This document shows positions 18,551 to 28,457 of a DNA stretch of 64,000 nucleotides, one piece after another (the first letter of the stretch is position 1; the number at the start of each line of letters is the position of its first letter). The translations under genes and the position numbers were made by a program. The notes beneath the pieces are model-generated. The model made no database searches. It saw only the letters and a list, made by a program, of their open reading frames with translations, and had not been told where the DNA came from. The DNA lies in assembly GCF_040496035.1 (NCBI RefSeq), contig NZ_JBEPJZ010000001.1, positions 248,001 through 312,000 of the forward strand. Direction: 5' to 3'. Source of the stretch: Agromyces sp. SYSU T00194. GTDB lineage: Bacteria > Actinomycetota > Actinomycetes > Actinomycetales > Microbacteriaceae.

Positions 18551-20458
18551 GTGGCCGAGCGGCAGGAGCGGATGCTGGCCGTGCTCGAGCGCGGCGGCAC
18601 GTTCACCGCCGCGGAGCTGGCGGACCGCCTGGGGGTCACGTCGCGCACCGTGCGCAACTACGTCGCCGCGACGAACGCCGCCGCCGAGGACCCGGTGATC
18701 CTCTCCGGTCCGAGCGGCTACACGCTCGACGCCGCCGCCCTCGCGCGCTTCCGCGAGCGCGACCGCGACCCGGCCGACTCGCCCGGCGCGCGTCGCGTGC
18801 GCGTGCTGCGCCGGTTGGTCGACGCGCACGAACCGGTCGGCGTGCACGACCTCGCCGCGGAGCTGTTCGTGAGCGACTCGACGGTCGAGGCCGACCTCGC
18901 CCGCGCGCGCGACCGCCTGCAGGGCTCCGGGCTCCGGCTCGAGCGCCGTGGCGACACCGTGCGCGTCAGCGGCACCGAGGCCGCCCGGCGGCGCATGCTC
19001 GGCGCACTGTTCCGCGAGGAGTCGAGCCGCGGCATGCTCGAGGTCGATCGCCTGCAGCAGGCGTTCGCGACCGAGCGGCTCGCCGAGTTCAAGACCGCGC
19101 TGCTGGAACGGCTCACCGACGCGGGCTACCTCGTCAACGACTACGGGCTCAGCAACGTGCTCCTCCACGTCGCCGTGTCGGTCGACCGGATCACGCGGGA
19201 GCACGCGCTGCCCGAGGCATCCGCCGCCGAACTGCCCGAGACGGCCGAGACCGCGCCGCTCGCGGAGGTGCTGCGCGAACTCGTGCCCGCCCACTTCGAC
19301 ATCGACCTCGGCGAGGCCGACCTGCGCTACCTCGCCTCGCTCATCGCGACCCGGGCCGCGACCCCGGTCGCCGGGGAGGCCGCGTCGCTCGAGCGGTACG
19401 TCGACGCGGAGCGCCTCGCGTCGGTCCGGCGCATCGTGCTCGAGGCCACCCGCCGCTACCTGGTCGACCTCGACGACGAGGAGTTCCTCGGCCGGCTCGC
19501 GATGCACGTGCAGCACCTGGTCGCGCGCGCCGGGGAGCATTCATACGCGCGCAACCCGGTGGCGGGGTCGCTGAAGTCGTCGTACCCGATGATCTACGAG
19601 CTCGCGGTCTTCATCGCCGGCGAGCTCCAGCGCGAGGAGGGCATCGACGTCAACGAGGACGAGATCGCCTACATCGCGATGCACGTCGGCGCCCGCCTGG
19701 AGGACGCGACCGCGGGCAGCGACCGGGTCGACGTGTCGGTCGTCGTGCCCGCGTACCAGGACCTCCACCTCAGTGCGCTCCGCCGCATCCGCGACGCCAT
19801 CGGCGCCGAGGGGCGGATCGTCGACGTGATCACCCGCAGCGACGTCGACTGGGCGTCCCTGTCGGGCGAGGTCGTCGTGACGACCATGCCCGAGCGGCGG
19901 CCCGACGAGCGCACCATCGTCGTCACCCCCTTCGTGCGCGACGACGACCTCGACCGGGTCCGGCGGGGCATCGCGCACGCACGCCGGGCGCGGCGTCGCG
20001 GACGCATCGCCGCCGAGCTGCTCGAGTACTTCGACCCCGCGCTGTTCCGGCGCACGGTGCCCGACGTGGGCGCGGAGGGGATCATCCGGGAGCTCGGCGC
20101 CGAGATGGTCGCACGCGGGCTGATCGACGACGCCTACGTCGAGGGTGCGCTCGAGCGCGAGCGCCTGTCGTCGACCGCGTTCACCGAGAGCCTCGCGGTG
20201 CCGCACGCGATGGCGATGACCGCCCGGCGCACCGCGATCTCGATCGTCGTGAGCCCCACGCCGCTGCGCTGGGGCGACGACGCGGTGCGGGTCGTCGCCC
20301 TGATCGCGTTCAGCGAGGAGGGACGCGCCGCGTTCCAGCGCGTCTTCGACCAGTTCGTGGAGGTGTTCTCCGAGCCGGCGCACGTCCGCGAGCTGGTGGC
20401 CGCCGGCGGCGACTTCCCGTCGTTCATCGACGCGCTCACGCACGTCATGGAGTCGTGA
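18551..20458 (+). CDS. mtlR: MtlR-type PTS-regulated transcriptional activator
   Basis: A 635-residue BglG/MtlR-family regulator. In order: an N-terminal HTH (FTAAELADRLGVTSRTVRNY, about 17-36), a second HTH (about 95-115), PRD1 with His206, PRD2 with His319/His322 and His378, an EIIB-like domain (about 390-480), and an EIIA type-2 domain with His552 in AVPHAM. I see no cysteine in the protein, so the EIIB-like domain cannot be phosphorylated on the usual residue. GTG at 18551 follows AGGAGG by 4 nt; an ATG at 18572 is an alternative. It is divergent from the operon it probably activates. Confidence 0.9.
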   Translation: MAERQERMLAVLERGGTFTAAELADRLGVTSRTVRNYVAATNAAAEDPVILSGPSGYTLDAAALARFRERDRDPADSPGARRVRVLRRLVDAHEPVGVHDLAAELFVSDSTVEADLARARDRLQGSGLRLERRGDTVRVSGTEAARRRMLGALFREESSRGMLEVDRLQQAFATERLAEFKTALLERLTDAGYLVNDYGLSNVLLHVAVSVDRITREHALPEASAAELPETAETAPLAEVLRELVPAHFDIDLGEADLRYLASLIATRAATPVAGEAASLERYVDAERLASVRRIVLEATRRYLVDLDDEEFLGRLAMHVQHLVARAGEHSYARNPVAGSLKSSYPMIYELAVFIAGELQREEGIDVNEDEIAYIAMHVGARLEDATAGSDRVDVSVVVPAYQDLHLSALRRIRDAIGAEGRIVDVITRSDVDWASLSGEVVVTTMPERRPDERTIVVTPFVRDDDLDRVRRGIAHARRARRRGRIAAELLEYFDPALFRRTVPDVGAEGIIRELGAEMVARGLIDDAYVEGALERERLSSTAFTESLAVPHAMAMTARRTAISIVVSPTPLRWGDDAVRVVALIAFSEEGRAAFQRVFDQFVEVFSEPAHVRELVAAGGDFPSFIDALTHVMES

Positions 20459-20509
20459 CCGCCGTGGCGGTCGAACCCGCGCGGCGCGAGGGGCGGTGGA
20501 TGCCGCCGG

Positions 20510-21337
20510 TCAGCGCGGCGGCACCGGGACGATGCCGTGCGCGGCGAGGCCCGCCGCTCCCCCGTCGTCGGCGGTGAGCACCCAGATGCCGTCGTCGTGC
20601 ACGGCGATCGAGTGCTCCCAGTGCGCGGCGTCGGCGCCGTCGGTGGTCGCGACGGTCCAGTCGTCGTCGCGCACGAGCGTGTCGATGTCGCCAGCGACGA
20701 TCATCGGCTCGATCGCGACGACGAGCCCGGGGCGCACCTCGGGCCCCCTCGGCCGCACCCGGTAGTTGAACACCGGCGGCTCCTCGTGCATGGTGCGCCC
20801 GATGCCGTGGCCCACGTAGTCGGTGAGGATGCCCCAGTCGCCGAGCGACTCGACGTGGTCCTGGATCGCCGCGCCGACGTCGTTGAGGTACCGCACGCGC
20901 GCGAGCGCGGCGACGCCCGCCCACAGCGCGGACTCCGTGACCTCGGAGAGCTCCCGTCGCGCCGCGACGAGCTCCGGCCGCGCCGGGTCGTCGAGCACCA
21001 CCGTGAACGCGGAGTCGCCGTTCCACCCGTCGACCTGCGCGCCGCCGTCGACCGAGACGATGTCACCGGGCGCGAACGGTCGCGTGCCCGGGATGCCGTG
21101 CACGACCTCGTCGTTCACCGACACGCAGAGGGTGTGCCGGTAGCCCGGCACGAGCTTGAAGTTCGATTCCCCGCCGTGCGCGCGGATCACCGACTCGGCG
21201 AGCGCGTCGAGCTCGATCGGGGTCGCCCCGGGCCGGATCGCCGATCGCGCCGCCGCCAGGGCGGCCGCGGTGGCCGCGCCGGGCGCGCGCATCGCGCGGA
21301 GCTGTTCGGGCGACTTGTAGATCGAGCGCTTGAACAC
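20510..21337 (-). CDS. map: Methionine aminopeptidase type I
   Basis: Removes N-terminal methionine from new proteins. It has 275 residues with the five metal ligands Asp97, Asp108, His177, Glu210 and Glu241, in SVDGGAQ, NGDSAF, GHGIG, AIEPM and EHS. The GTG start at 21335-21337 is 8 nt after the adk stop. It ends the secY-adk-map block. In most Actinobacteria infA follows; here the mannitol PTS locus intervenes. Confidence 0.95.
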   Translation of the reverse strand: MFKRSIYKSPEQLRAMRAPGAATAAALAAARSAIRPGATPIELDALAESVIRAHGGESNFKLVPGYRHTLCVSVNDEVVHGIPGTRPFAPGDIVSVDGGAQVDGWNGDSAFTVVLDDPARPELVAARRELSEVTESALWAGVAALARVRYLNDVGAAIQDHVESLGDWGILTDYVGHGIGRTMHEEPPVFNYRVRPRGPEVRPGLVVAIEPMIVAGDIDTLVRDDDWTVATTDGADAAHWEHSIAVHDDGIWVLTADDGGAAGLAAHGIVPVPPR

Positions 21338-21345
21338 GCGCCGGC

Positions 21346-21948
21346 TCAGGCGTCGTCGACGGATGCGACCGCGCGGAGGCCGCGCGCCGCCATCGCGTCG
21401 AGGATGCGCTCGGTGACCTCCTCGACGGCGCCGAGGCCGTCGATCTCGACCACCAGGCCGCGCTCGCCGTAGACCGCCACGAGCGGGGCGGTCTGCTCCG
21501 CGTACAGGGCCATCCGGTGGCGGATGACGTCCTCGGTGTCGTCGGAGCGGCCCTGCTCGGCAGCCCGCTTCAGCAGCCGCGCGACGACCTCGTCGGTGTC
21601 GGCGACGAGCTGGATCACCGCGTCGAGGGCGTTGCCGTCCTCCTGGAGGATGCGGTCGAGCTCGTGCACCTGCTCGATCGTGCGCGGGTAGCCGTCGAGG
21701 AGGAACCCGGTCGTGGCGTCGGCGTGCTGCAGGCGGTCGTGCACGATCGCGTTGGTGAGCGAGTCGGGCACGTACTCGCCGCGGTCCATGTACGCCTTGG
21801 CCTCGAGGCCGAGGGTCGTGCCGCCCTGCACGTTGGCGCGGAAGATGTCGCCGGTGGAGACCGCCGGAACGTCGAAGGCCTGCGCCAGGCGCGCGGCCTG
21901 GGTGCCCTTGCCCGCGCCGGGCGGGCCGATCAGGAGGATGCGGGTCAT
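21346..21948 (-). CDS. adk: Adenylate kinase
   Basis: Interconverts ATP plus AMP with two ADP. The P-loop [18 protein letters not shown] is at residues 5-22, and the DGYPRT motif is present. At 200 residues it is the short form with an abbreviated LID and no zinc cysteines, usual for Actinobacteria. Its ATG overlaps the secY stop (ATGA). Confidence 0.97.
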   Translation of the reverse strand: MTRILLIGPPGAGKGTQAARLAQAFDVPAVSTGDIFRANVQGGTTLGLEAKAYMDRGEYVPDSLTNAIVHDRLQHADATTGFLLDGYPRTIEQVHELDRILQEDGNALDAVIQLVADTDEVVARLLKRAAEQGRSDDTEDVIRHRMALYAEQTAPLVAVYGERGLVVEIDGLGAVEEVTERILDAMAARGLRAVASVDDA

Positions 21949-23267
21949 CGGAGGAGCCCTTCGTAGTGGCGCTGCTGCAGCTGCGCGTCGATCTGCTTCA
22001 CGGTCTCGAGGCCGACGCCGACGATGATCAGGATCGAGGCGCCGCCGAACGGGAAGTTCGCGTTCGCGCCGACGAGGCCCAGCGCGATGAGCGGGATGAG
22101 CGCGACGATGCCGAGGTAGATCGAGCCCGGCAGGGTGACGCGCGTGAGCACGTAGTCGAGGTACTCGGCGGTGGGGCGCCCGGCACGGATGCCGGGAATG
22201 AACCCGCCGTACTTCTTCATGTTCTCCGCCACGTCCTCCGGGTTGAAGGTGATCGCGACGTAGAAGTAGGTGAAGCCGACGATGAGCAGGAAGTAGAGCA
22301 GCATGTACAGCGGGTGGTCGCCGTTCACGAGGTAGTTCTGGATCCAGACGACCCAGGGCTGCGGCTCCTCACCCGGCTGCGGCTGGTTGAACTGCGCGAT
22401 CAGCGCCGGCAGGTACAGCAGCGACGAGGCGAAGATGACGGGCACCACGCCGGCCATGTTCACCTTGATCGGGATGTAGGTGTTGTTGCCGCCGTAGGTG
22501 CGGCGCCCGACCATGCGCTTGGCGTACTGGACGGGGATGCGGCGCTGGGACTGCTCCACGAACACGACGGCGACGACGATCGCGATGCCGACGACGAGCA
22601 CGAGCGCGAAGATGTCCCAGCCGCGGGCCACGCCGATCGCCCAGAGCGAGCCGGGGAAGGTCGCCGCGATCGAGGTGAAGATGAGCAGCGACATGCCGTT
22701 GCCGATGCCGCGCTCGGTGATGAGCTCGCCGAGCCACATGATGAGGCCGGTGCCCGCCGTCATGGTGATGACCATGAGGAGGATGGCGTACCACGCGTCG
22801 TTCGTGAGCAGCTGCGAGCACTCCGCGATCGGGTTGGTGTTGAAGAGCGCGCCGCTGCGGGCGACCGTGATCAGCGTGGTCGACTGCAGGACCGCGAGCG
22901 CGATGGTGAGGTACCGCGTGTACTGGGTCAGGCGGGCCTGGCCGGCCTGGCCCTCCTTGTACAGCGCCTCGAAGTGCGGGATGACGACGCGGAGGAGCTG
23001 CGTGATGATCGACGCCGTGATGTACGGCATGATGCCGAGCGCGAAGATCGACAGCTGGAGCAGTGCGCCGCCGGAGAACACGTTGACGAGCTCGTAGAGG
23101 CCGGACGTGCCTTGGTTGGCCGCGAGGCAGGCCTGCACGTTGCCGAAGTCCACGAACGGCGCCGGGATGAACGAGCCGAGCCGGAACAGGGCGATGATCC
23201 CCAGGGTGAAGCCGATCTTCCTGCGAAGATCCGGCGTGCGGAAGATCCGCCCGATGGCGTTGAACAC
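21945..23267 (-). CDS. secY: Protein translocase subunit SecY
   Basis: Pore subunit of the Sec translocon. It has 440 residues with ten predicted membrane segments. [18 protein letters not shown] begins the N-terminal cytoplasmic helix, and the C-terminal region has the [18 protein letters not shown] segment. Its stop overlaps adk by 4 nt. The 118-nt gap to rplO holds a long hairpin and a possible promoter. Confidence 0.97.
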   Translation of the reverse strand: MFNAIGRIFRTPDLRRKIGFTLGIIALFRLGSFIPAPFVDFGNVQACLAANQGTSGLYELVNVFSGGALLQLSIFALGIMPYITASIITQLLRVVIPHFEALYKEGQAGQARLTQYTRYLTIALAVLQSTTLITVARSGALFNTNPIAECSQLLTNDAWYAILLMVITMTAGTGLIMWLGELITERGIGNGMSLLIFTSIAATFPGSLWAIGVARGWDIFALVLVVGIAIVVAVVFVEQSQRRIPVQYAKRMVGRRTYGGNNTYIPIKVNMAGVVPVIFASSLLYLPALIAQFNQPQPGEEPQPWVVWIQNYLVNGDHPLYMLLYFLLIVGFTYFYVAITFNPEDVAENMKKYGGFIPGIRAGRPTAEYLDYVLTRVTLPGSIYLGIVALIPLIALGLVGANANFPFGGASILIIVGVGLETVKQIDAQLQQRHYEGLLR

Positions 23268-23311
23268 CTGTCCTCCTGTTGCTCCGTCGTGGAGCAGGTC
23301 GTTGTTGCGGC

Positions 23312-23362
23312 TCGAGCCTGTCAGGGCCCCCGTAATACTACGCGAGGCCCCGACAGGCTCGA
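23312..23362. repeat. Long REP-like inverted repeat between rplO and secY
   Basis: Arms 23312-23328 and 23346-23362 pair at 16 of 17 positions around a 17-nt loop. The arms contain TCGAGCCTGTC, also found in the hairpin upstream of rpsJ at 33198. The loop on the minus strand contains TAGTAT (23335-23340), a possible -10 for secY. It may end most ribosomal-protein transcripts before secY or be a dispersed repeat. Confidence 0.55.
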
Positions 23363-23385
23363 CACACCGTGCTGCTGCGCGGGGA

Positions 23386-24162
23386 TTACTTGACGGAACC
23401 GCCGGCGGCCACGATCTTCTGCTCCGCGGAACCGGAGACCTTGTCGACCGTGACGTTGAGCTTGACGGCGATGTCGCCGTCGCCCAGCACCTTGACCTTC
23501 TCGTTCTTGCGCACCGCGCCCTTGGCCACGAGGTCGGAGACGGTCACGTCCCCGCCCTTCGGGTAGAGCTCGGCGAGCTTGGCCAGGTTGACCACCTGGT
23601 ACTCGACGCGGAACGGGTTCTTGAACCCGCGCAGCTTCGGCGCACGCATGTGGTAGGGCAGCTGGCCGCCCTCGAAGCCGACGCGCACCGTGTTGCGGGC
23701 CTTCGTGCCCTTGGTGCCACGACCGGCGGTCTTGCCCTTCGAGCCCTCACCGCGACCGACGCGGGTCTTCGCCTTCTTGGCGCCGGGCGCCGGGCGGAGG
23801 TGGTGGACCTTGAGGACCTGCTCGCGCTCGTCGGTCTCGGCGGCCTTGGCCGGAGCCTTCTTCGCCGGAGCCTTGGCAGCCGGAGCCTTGGCAGCCGGGG
23901 CCTTCTCGGCAGCGGCCGTGGCGGCCGGAGCCTTCTTGGCCGGAGCCTTCGCAGCCGGAGCCTTCTCAGCCGCGGGCTTGTCGGCAGCGGCCTTCGCCGG
24001 AGCCTTCTTCGCCGGAGCCTTCTCGGCGGCCGGCTTGTCGGCAGCGGCCTTCGCCGGTGCCTTCTTCGCCGGAGCCTTCTCGGCAGCGGCCTTCGCCGGA
24101 GCCTTCTTCGCGGGGGCCTTCTTCGGGGCCTCCGCCGCGGCGTCCTTCTTCTCTTCTGCCAT
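23386..24162 (-). CDS. rplO: 50S ribosomal protein L15 with a 116-residue Lys/Ala/Pro-rich extension
   Basis: The L15 core is residues 117-258 ([41 protein letters not shown]) and alone has normal L15 length. Residues 1-116 are near-perfect repeats built from APAKKAPAK and [10 protein letters not shown] units, resembling histone H1 tails. The start is secure: the ATG overlaps the rpmD stop (TAATG), AGGAG precedes it, and I see no in-frame ATG, GTG or TTG near the start of the core. The DNA at 23850-24130 is correspondingly repetitive. Confidence 0.95.
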   Translation of the reverse strand: MAEEKKDAAAEAPKKAPAKKAPAKAAAEKAPAKKAPAKAAADKPAAEKAPAKKAPAKAAADKPAAEKAPAAKAPAKKAPAATAAAEKAPAAKAPAAKAPAKKAPAKAAETDEREQVLKVHHLRPAPGAKKAKTRVGRGEGSKGKTAGRGTKGTKARNTVRVGFEGGQLPYHMRAPKLRGFKNPFRVEYQVVNLAKLAELYPKGGDVTVSDLVAKGAVRKNEKVKVLGDGDIAVKLNVTVDKVSGSAEQKIVAAGGSVK

Positions 24163-24347
24163 TAGTCGATCTCCTCAACCTTGACGAGGTGAGCGACGGT
24201 GTTGACGTACCCGCGGTTCTGCGGGGTGTCCTCGCGGACCACGACGTCACCGATGCGCTTGAGTCCGAGACTGCGCAGGGTGTCACGCTGGTACTGCTTC
24301 TCGCTCACCTTGGACTTGATCTGGGTCACCTTGAGCCGACCGGCCAT
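24162..24347 (-). CDS. rpmD: 50S ribosomal protein L30
   Basis: A 61-residue large-subunit protein. [11 protein letters not shown] and [12 protein letters not shown] are the family core. It is coupled to both neighbours by one-base overlaps: TGATG with rpsE and TAATG with rplO. Confidence 0.96.
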   Translation of the reverse strand: MAGRLKVTQIKSKVSEKQYQRDTLRSLGLKRIGDVVVREDTPQNRGYVNTVAHLVKVEEID

Positions 24348-25048
24348 CAGGCACCTGCCTTCGCTGCAGCGGCAGCCTCGGCTGCCTGGGCCTCGGCACG
24401 CAGCAGACGGGCCGGGGCGACCTCGTCGTAGTCGAGGCCGCGGCGAGCTGCGACGGCACGGGGCTCCTCGAGCTGCTGCAGCGCCTCGACGGTGGCGTGC
24501 ACGATGTTGAGGGTGTTCGACGAACCGAGCGACTTGCTCAGCACGTCGTGGATGCCGGCGCACTCGAGCACGGCGCGCACCGGACCACCGGCGATGACAC
24601 CGGTACCGGGGGCGGCCGGACGCAGGAGCACGACGCCGGCGGCGGCCTCGCCCTGCACCGGGTGCGGGATGGTGGCGGCCACGCGCGGGACGCGGAAGAA
24701 GTTCTTCTTCGCCTCCTCGACGCCCTTCGAGATGGCCGTCGGGACCTCACGGGCCTTGCCGTAGCCGACGCCGACCATGCCGTTGCCGTCGCCCACGACG
24801 ACGAGCGCCGTGAAGCTGAAGCGGCGACCGCCCTTGACGACCTTCGAGACGCGGTTGATGGTCACCACGCGCTCGAGGAACTGGCTCTTCTCGTCGCGGT
24901 CGCGGCCGCGGCCCTGGTTGCGGTCGCGACCGCCGCCACGACGGCCCTCACGGCCGCCGCCGGCGTTCTTGGCGGACTCGCTCGACGCAGCCGTCTCGAC
25001 GGGCGTCTCGGAGACCACGTCCGGCTCCTTGTTGTTGTTCTCGGTCAC
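24347..25048 (-). CDS. rpsE: 30S ribosomal protein S5 with an RG-rich N-terminal extension
   Basis: Decoding-fidelity protein. The core, about residues 54-215, starts at [20 protein letters not shown] and contains [11 protein letters not shown] and the [13 protein letters not shown] segment. Residues 1-53 are extra, with an acidic start and then a Gly/Arg-rich run ([20 protein letters not shown]). An Ala-rich tail ends the protein. At 233 aa it is clearly longer than E. coli S5 (167 aa). The GTG start overlaps the rplR stop (GTGA). Confidence 0.96.
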   Translation of the reverse strand: MTENNNKEPDVVSETPVETAASSESAKNAGGGREGRRGGGRDRNQGRGRDRDEKSQFLERVVTINRVSKVVKGGRRFSFTALVVVGDGNGMVGVGYGKAREVPTAISKGVEEAKKNFFRVPRVAATIPHPVQGEAAAGVVLLRPAAPGTGVIAGGPVRAVLECAGIHDVLSKSLGSSNTLNIVHATVEALQQLEEPRAVAARRGLDYDEVAPARLLRAEAQAAEAAAAAKAGA

Positions 25049-25404
25049 AGGTTCAGCCCTGCCTCTCGCGCTCCATCGGCGATCGCTGCGACACGACCGG
25101 CGTACTTGTTGCCACCGCGGTCGAAGATCACGGCCTCGACACCGGCGCTCTTCGCGCGCTCGGCGACGAGCTCGCCGACCTTGCGCGCCTTGGCGGTCTT
25201 GTCACCGTCGAACGCACGGAGGTCGGCCTCCATGGTGGACGCCGAGGCGACCGTGCGGCCCTTGCTGTCGTCGACCACCTGGACGAAGACGTGGCGCGCC
25301 GAGCGCGTCACGACCAGACGCGGACGCAGCTCGGTGCCGACGACCTTCTTGCGCAGGCGGGCGTGGCGGCGCGAACGCGCAGCCGACTTGCTCTTGACGG
25401 CCAT
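25045..25404 (-). CDS. rplR: 50S ribosomal protein L18
   Basis: A 5S rRNA-binding protein of 119 residues, normal length. [20 protein letters not shown] and [20 protein letters not shown] are typical. It overlaps rpsE by 4 nt and follows rplF by 2 nt. Confidence 0.97.
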   Translation of the reverse strand: MAVKSKSAARSRRHARLRKKVVGTELRPRLVVTRSARHVFVQVVDDSKGRTVASASTMEADLRAFDGDKTAKARKVGELVAERAKSAGVEAVIFDRGGNKYAGRVAAIADGAREAGLNL

Positions 25405-25406
25405 GA

Positions 25407-25943
25407 TTACTTACCAGCCTTTCCGGCCTTGCGGCGAACGACCTCACCGGCGTAGCGGATGCCCTTGCCCTTGTAGGGCTCCGGCTTCTTGATCTTGCGG
25501 ATGTTCGCAGCGGTCTCGCCGACGGCCTGCTTGTCGATGCCTGCCACGGTGAGCTTGTTGTTGCCCTCGACCGTGAAGGTGATGCCGGCGGGCGGCTCCA
25601 CCGTCACCGGGTGCGAGAAGCCCAGGGCGAACTCGATCGAGCTGCCCTTCTGCTGCACGCGGTACCCGGTGCCGACGATCTCGAGGGCCTTCGAGTAGCC
25701 CTGCGTGACGCCGACGATCTGGTTGTTGATCAGCGAACGGGTGAGGCCGTGGAGCGAACGCGACTCGCGCTCGTCGTCCGGGCGGGTGACCAGGACCTGG
25801 CCGTCCTCGACCTTGGCCTCGATGGGAGCCGCGACGACGAGCGAGAGCTCGCCCTTCGGGCCCTTCACGTTGACCTGACGGCCGTCGACCGAGACGGTGA
25901 CGCCGGCAGGGATGTCGATGGGGAGACGTCCGATTCGTGACAT
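25407..25943 (-). CDS. rplF: 50S ribosomal protein L6
   Basis: A 178-residue protein near the factor-binding site, with two similar domains. [15 protein letters not shown] begins it and [19 protein letters not shown] is the C-terminal signature. It lies 6 nt after rpsH. Confidence 0.97.
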   Translation of the reverse strand: MSRIGRLPIDIPAGVTVSVDGRQVNVKGPKGELSLVVAAPIEAKVEDGQVLVTRPDDERESRSLHGLTRSLINNQIVGVTQGYSKALEIVGTGYRVQQKGSSIEFALGFSHPVTVEPPAGITFTVEGNNKLTVAGIDKQAVGETAANIRKIKKPEPYKGKGIRYAGEVVRRKAGKAGK

Positions 25944-25949
25944 GTCGGG

Positions 25950-26348
25950 TTACCACACGTAGGCGAGGACTTCCCCACCCACGCCCTTCTTCTCGGCCTG
26001 GCGGTCGGTGAGCAGACCGCTGGAGGTGGACAGGATCGCGACGCCGAGGCCGCCGAGCACCTTGGGGAGCTCGGTCGACTTCGCGTACACGCGGAGTCCG
26101 GGCTTCGAGACCCGCTTGATGCCCGCGATCGAACGCTCGCGGTTGGGGCCGAACTTCAGCTGCAGGGTCAGCGTCGTGCCGACGCGCGCCTCGGAGACCT
26201 CGAAGTCGGCGATGTAGCCCTCGTTCTTCAGGATCTCGGCGATGTGCGACTTGAGCTTCGAGTTCGGCATGGACACGCTGTCGTGGTGCGCGGAGTTGGC
26301 GTTGCGCAGCCGGGTCAGCATGTCAGCGACCGGATCGGTCATCGTCAT
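25950..26348 (-). CDS. rpsH: 30S ribosomal protein S8
   Basis: Central-domain assembly protein binding 16S rRNA helix 21. It has 132 residues from [17 protein letters not shown] to [11 protein letters not shown]. It follows rplE after 125 nt. Many bacteria carry rpsN (S14) in this position; here it is absent. Confidence 0.97.
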   Translation of the reverse strand: MTMTDPVADMLTRLRNANSAHHDSVSMPNSKLKSHIAEILKNEGYIADFEVSEARVGTTLTLQLKFGPNRERSIAGIKRVSKPGLRVYAKSTELPKVLGGLGVAILSTSSGLLTDRQAEKKGVGGEVLAYVW

Positions 26349-26473
26349 GATGTGTTTCCTTCGTTCACCAGGTTTCAGGGCCCGTTACACGGGAGCTGAC
26401 CTGTGGTGGTGAGCCGGGCGGTCGCCCGGATCGGGTGCGGATGCCGCGCGCATGACGCGGCATCCGCGGGGTC
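26349..26473 (-). other. rplE-rpsH gap with hairpin, no rpsN
   Basis: This 125-nt gap has a 12-bp perfect stem (26437-26448 with 26456-26467) and a 7-nt loop. I find no S14 zinc-ribbon coding sequence in any frame. The hairpin may be an attenuator or a relic of the event that removed rpsN. Confidence 0.6.
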
Positions 26474-27061
26474 CTACTGTGCGTTCGAGCCGGCCGAGTA
26501 GGGGAAGCCGAGCGCCGTGAGCAGCGCGCGACCCTCCTCGTCGGTGTTCGCGGTGGTCACCACGGTGATGTCCATGCCGCGGACGCGGTCGATCTTGTCC
26601 TGGTCGATCTCGTGGAACACGGACTGCTCCGTGAGGCCGAACGTGTAGTTGCCGTGGCCGTCGAACTGACGGTCGGACAGGCCGCGGAAGTCCCGGATGC
26701 GGGGCAGCGCGAGCGAGAGCAGGCGGTCGAGGAACTCCCACATGCGGTCGCCGCGGAGCGTCACGTGCGCGCCGATCGGCTGGCCCTCGCGCAGCTTGAA
26801 CTGCGCGATGGACTTGCGGGCCTTCGTCACCAGCGGCTTCTGGCCGGTGATCTTGGTGAGGTCCGCGATCGCGCCGTCGATGACCTTGCCATCGCGGGCC
26901 GCCTCGCCGACGCCCATGTTCACGACGATCTTCGTGAGGCCGGGAACCTGGTGCACGTTGGTGTAGCCGTGCGCCTCGGTCAGCTTCGCGATGATCTCAG
27001 CCTGGTACTTCTGCTTGAGACGGGGCTGGATTTTGCCAGTTCCCACTGCAGTGTCGGTCAT
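26474..27061 (-). CDS. rplE: 50S ribosomal protein L5
   Basis: A 5S rRNA-binding protein of 195 residues that contacts the P-site t[21 protein letters not shown] and [20 protein letters not shown] are conserved. It follows rplX by 2 nt and has a short N-terminal addition ([13 protein letters not shown]). Confidence 0.97.
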   Translation of the reverse strand: MTDTAVGTGKIQPRLKQKYQAEIIAKLTEAHGYTNVHQVPGLTKIVVNMGVGEAARDGKVIDGAIADLTKITGQKPLVTKARKSIAQFKLREGQPIGAHVTLRGDRMWEFLDRLLSLALPRIRDFRGLSDRQFDGHGNYTFGLTEQSVFHEIDQDKIDRVRGMDITVVTTANTDEEGRALLTALGFPYSAGSNAQ

Positions 27062-27063
27062 TG

Positions 27064-27429
27064 CTACAGGTCCTTACCTGACTTCTTGGCGTAACGAACG
27101 CGGACCGTCTTCTCGACGCCGTCCTTCGTCACGGTCTCGGTGCGGAAGCCGACGCGCGTCGGCTTCTTGGTCTCGGGGTCGACGATCGCGACGTTCGAGA
27201 CGTGGATGGGGGCCTCGTGGGTCTCGAGGCCGCCCGTCTTCGAGCCGCGCTGGGTCTGGCCGACCCGCACGTGCTTGGTGACGTAGTTGACGCCCTCGAC
27301 GACGACGCGCTGGTCGGGCAGCACCTCGATGACGCGACCCTGCTTGCCGCGGTCGCCCGGGCTGCCGTCCTTCTTGGTCTTGGGACCCGAGATGACCTGG
27401 ACCAGGTCACCCTTCTTGATCTTCGCCAT
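27064..27429 (-). CDS. rplX: 50S ribosomal protein L24
   Basis: Assembly-initiating protein at the exit tunnel rim. It has 121 residues with the KOW motif near the start ([22 protein letters not shown]). It is slightly longer than E. coli L24 (104 aa) owing to internal and C-terminal segments. It follows rplN by 3 nt. Confidence 0.96.
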   Translation of the reverse strand: MAKIKKGDLVQVISGPKTKKDGSPGDRGKQGRVIEVLPDQRVVVEGVNYVTKHVRVGQTQRGSKTGGLETHEAPIHVSNVAIVDPETKKPTRVGFRTETVTKDGVEKTVRVRYAKKSGKDL

Positions 27430-27432
27430 GAG

Positions 27433-27801
27433 TTAGATGACCTCCGGCGCCAGCGAGATGATCTTCATGAACTTCTTGTCGCGCAGCTCGCGGCCCACCG
27501 GGCCGAAGATGCGGGTGCCACGGGGGTCACCGTCGTTCTTGAGGATCACTGCGGCGTTCTCGTCGAACTTGATGTACGAGCCGTCGGGACGACGGGTCTG
27601 CTTGACCGTGCGGACGATGACCGCCTTGACGACGTCGCCCTTCTTCACGTTGCCACCGGGGATCGCGTCCTTGACGGTCGCGACGATGGTGTCGCCGAGG
27701 CCGGCGTAGCGCCGGCTCGACCCGCCGAGCACGCGGATGGTGAGCAGCTCCTTGGCGCCGGTGTTGTCGGCGACCTTGAGCCGGGATTCCTGCTGAATCA
27801 C
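27433..27801 (-). CDS. rplN: 50S ribosomal protein L14
   Basis: A 122-residue intersubunit-bridge protein. [18 protein letters not shown] and the [19 protein letters not shown] segment are near-invariant. The start codon is GTG at 27799-27801. It opens the spc part of the cluster, 34 nt after rpsQ, with no obvious separate promoter. Confidence 0.97.
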   Translation of the reverse strand: MIQQESRLKVADNTGAKELLTIRVLGGSSRRYAGLGDTIVATVKDAIPGGNVKKGDVVKAVIVRTVKQTRRPDGSYIKFDENAAVILKNDGDPRGTRIFGPVGRELRDKKFMKIISLAPEVI

Positions 27802-27835
27802 TGTGTACTCCTTCTACGAAGCAAGCCCGCGGGGC

Positions 27836-28138
27836 TTACTTGGCCTTCTCGAGGATCTCGACAAGGCGCCAGCGCTTGGTGGCGCTCAGGGGCCGGGTCT
27901 CGCTGATGACGACCAGGTCGCCGATGCCGGCGGTGTTCTGCTCGTCGTGCGCCTTCACCTTGGAGGTGCGGCGGATGACCTTGCCGTAGAGCGGGTGCTT
28001 CACGCGGTCCTCGACCTCGACGACGATGGTCTTGTCCATCTTGTCGCTGACGACGTAGCCGCGGCGCACCTTGCGGTACGGGCGGACGAGCTCGGCCTTC
28101 TCGGCGACCTCGGCCGCAGCCTTCTTGGTCTCAGCCAT
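27836..28138 (-). CDS. rpsQ: 30S ribosomal protein S17
   Basis: A primary 16S rRNA-binding OB-fold protein of 100 residues. The core runs from [19 protein letters not shown] to CETRPLS-type ending [14 protein letters not shown] 20-residue Ala/Lys-rich N-terminal tail is extra. It is 1 nt from rpmC. Confidence 0.96.
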   Translation of the reverse strand: MAETKKAAAEVAEKAELVRPYRKVRRGYVVSDKMDKTIVVEVEDRVKHPLYGKVIRRTSKVKAHDEQNTAGIGDLVVISETRPLSATKRWRLVEILEKAK

Positions 28139-28139
28139 G

Positions 28140-28457
28140 TCAGGCCTCCTTCGTCTCGGCGTCGGCGTCGGCCGCCGCCTTCTTGGTCTTCTTCGCGGGC
28201 TTCTCGGCCTTCGCGGGCACCTCGACCGGGGCCGGGGTGGCGCGGATGCCGAGCTCGCGCTCGCGGATCACGGTGTAGATGCGAGCGATGTCGCGCTTGA
28301 CGGCCTTCAGTCGACCGTGGCTCTCGAGCTGACCGGTCGCGGCCTGGAAGCGCAGGTTGAACAGCTCCTCCTTGGCCTTCTTCAGCTCGTCGACGAGACG
28401 CTCGTCTTCGAAGGTGTCGAGCTCGGCGGGGGCGAGCTCCTTGGATCCGACGGCCAT
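28140..28457 (-). CDS. rpmC: 50S ribosomal protein L29 with basic/acidic tail
   Basis: Protein at the tunnel exit where nascent-chain factors dock. Residues 1-72 or so are L29 ([33 protein letters not shown]). The last 33 residues are a Lys/Ala/Glu-rich tail absent from the 63-residue E. coli protein. The ATG overlaps the rplP stop (TAATG). Confidence 0.95.
   Translation of the reverse strand: MAVGSKELAPAELDTFEDERLVDELKKAKEELFNLRFQAATGQLESHGRLKAVKRDIARIYTVIRERELGIRATPAPVEVPAKAEKPAKKTKKAAADADAETKEA

Noticed and set aside
20457..20472. GACCGCC/GGCGGTC inverted repeat between convergent mtlR and map as a terminator
   Set aside because: The loop would be only 2 nt, so a stable hairpin is doubtful.
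23850..24130. Repetitive DNA that might be a CRISPR or satellite array
   Set aside because: The repeats are in frame and encode the Lys/Ala/Pro extension of L15. Units are adjacent, with no unique spacers.
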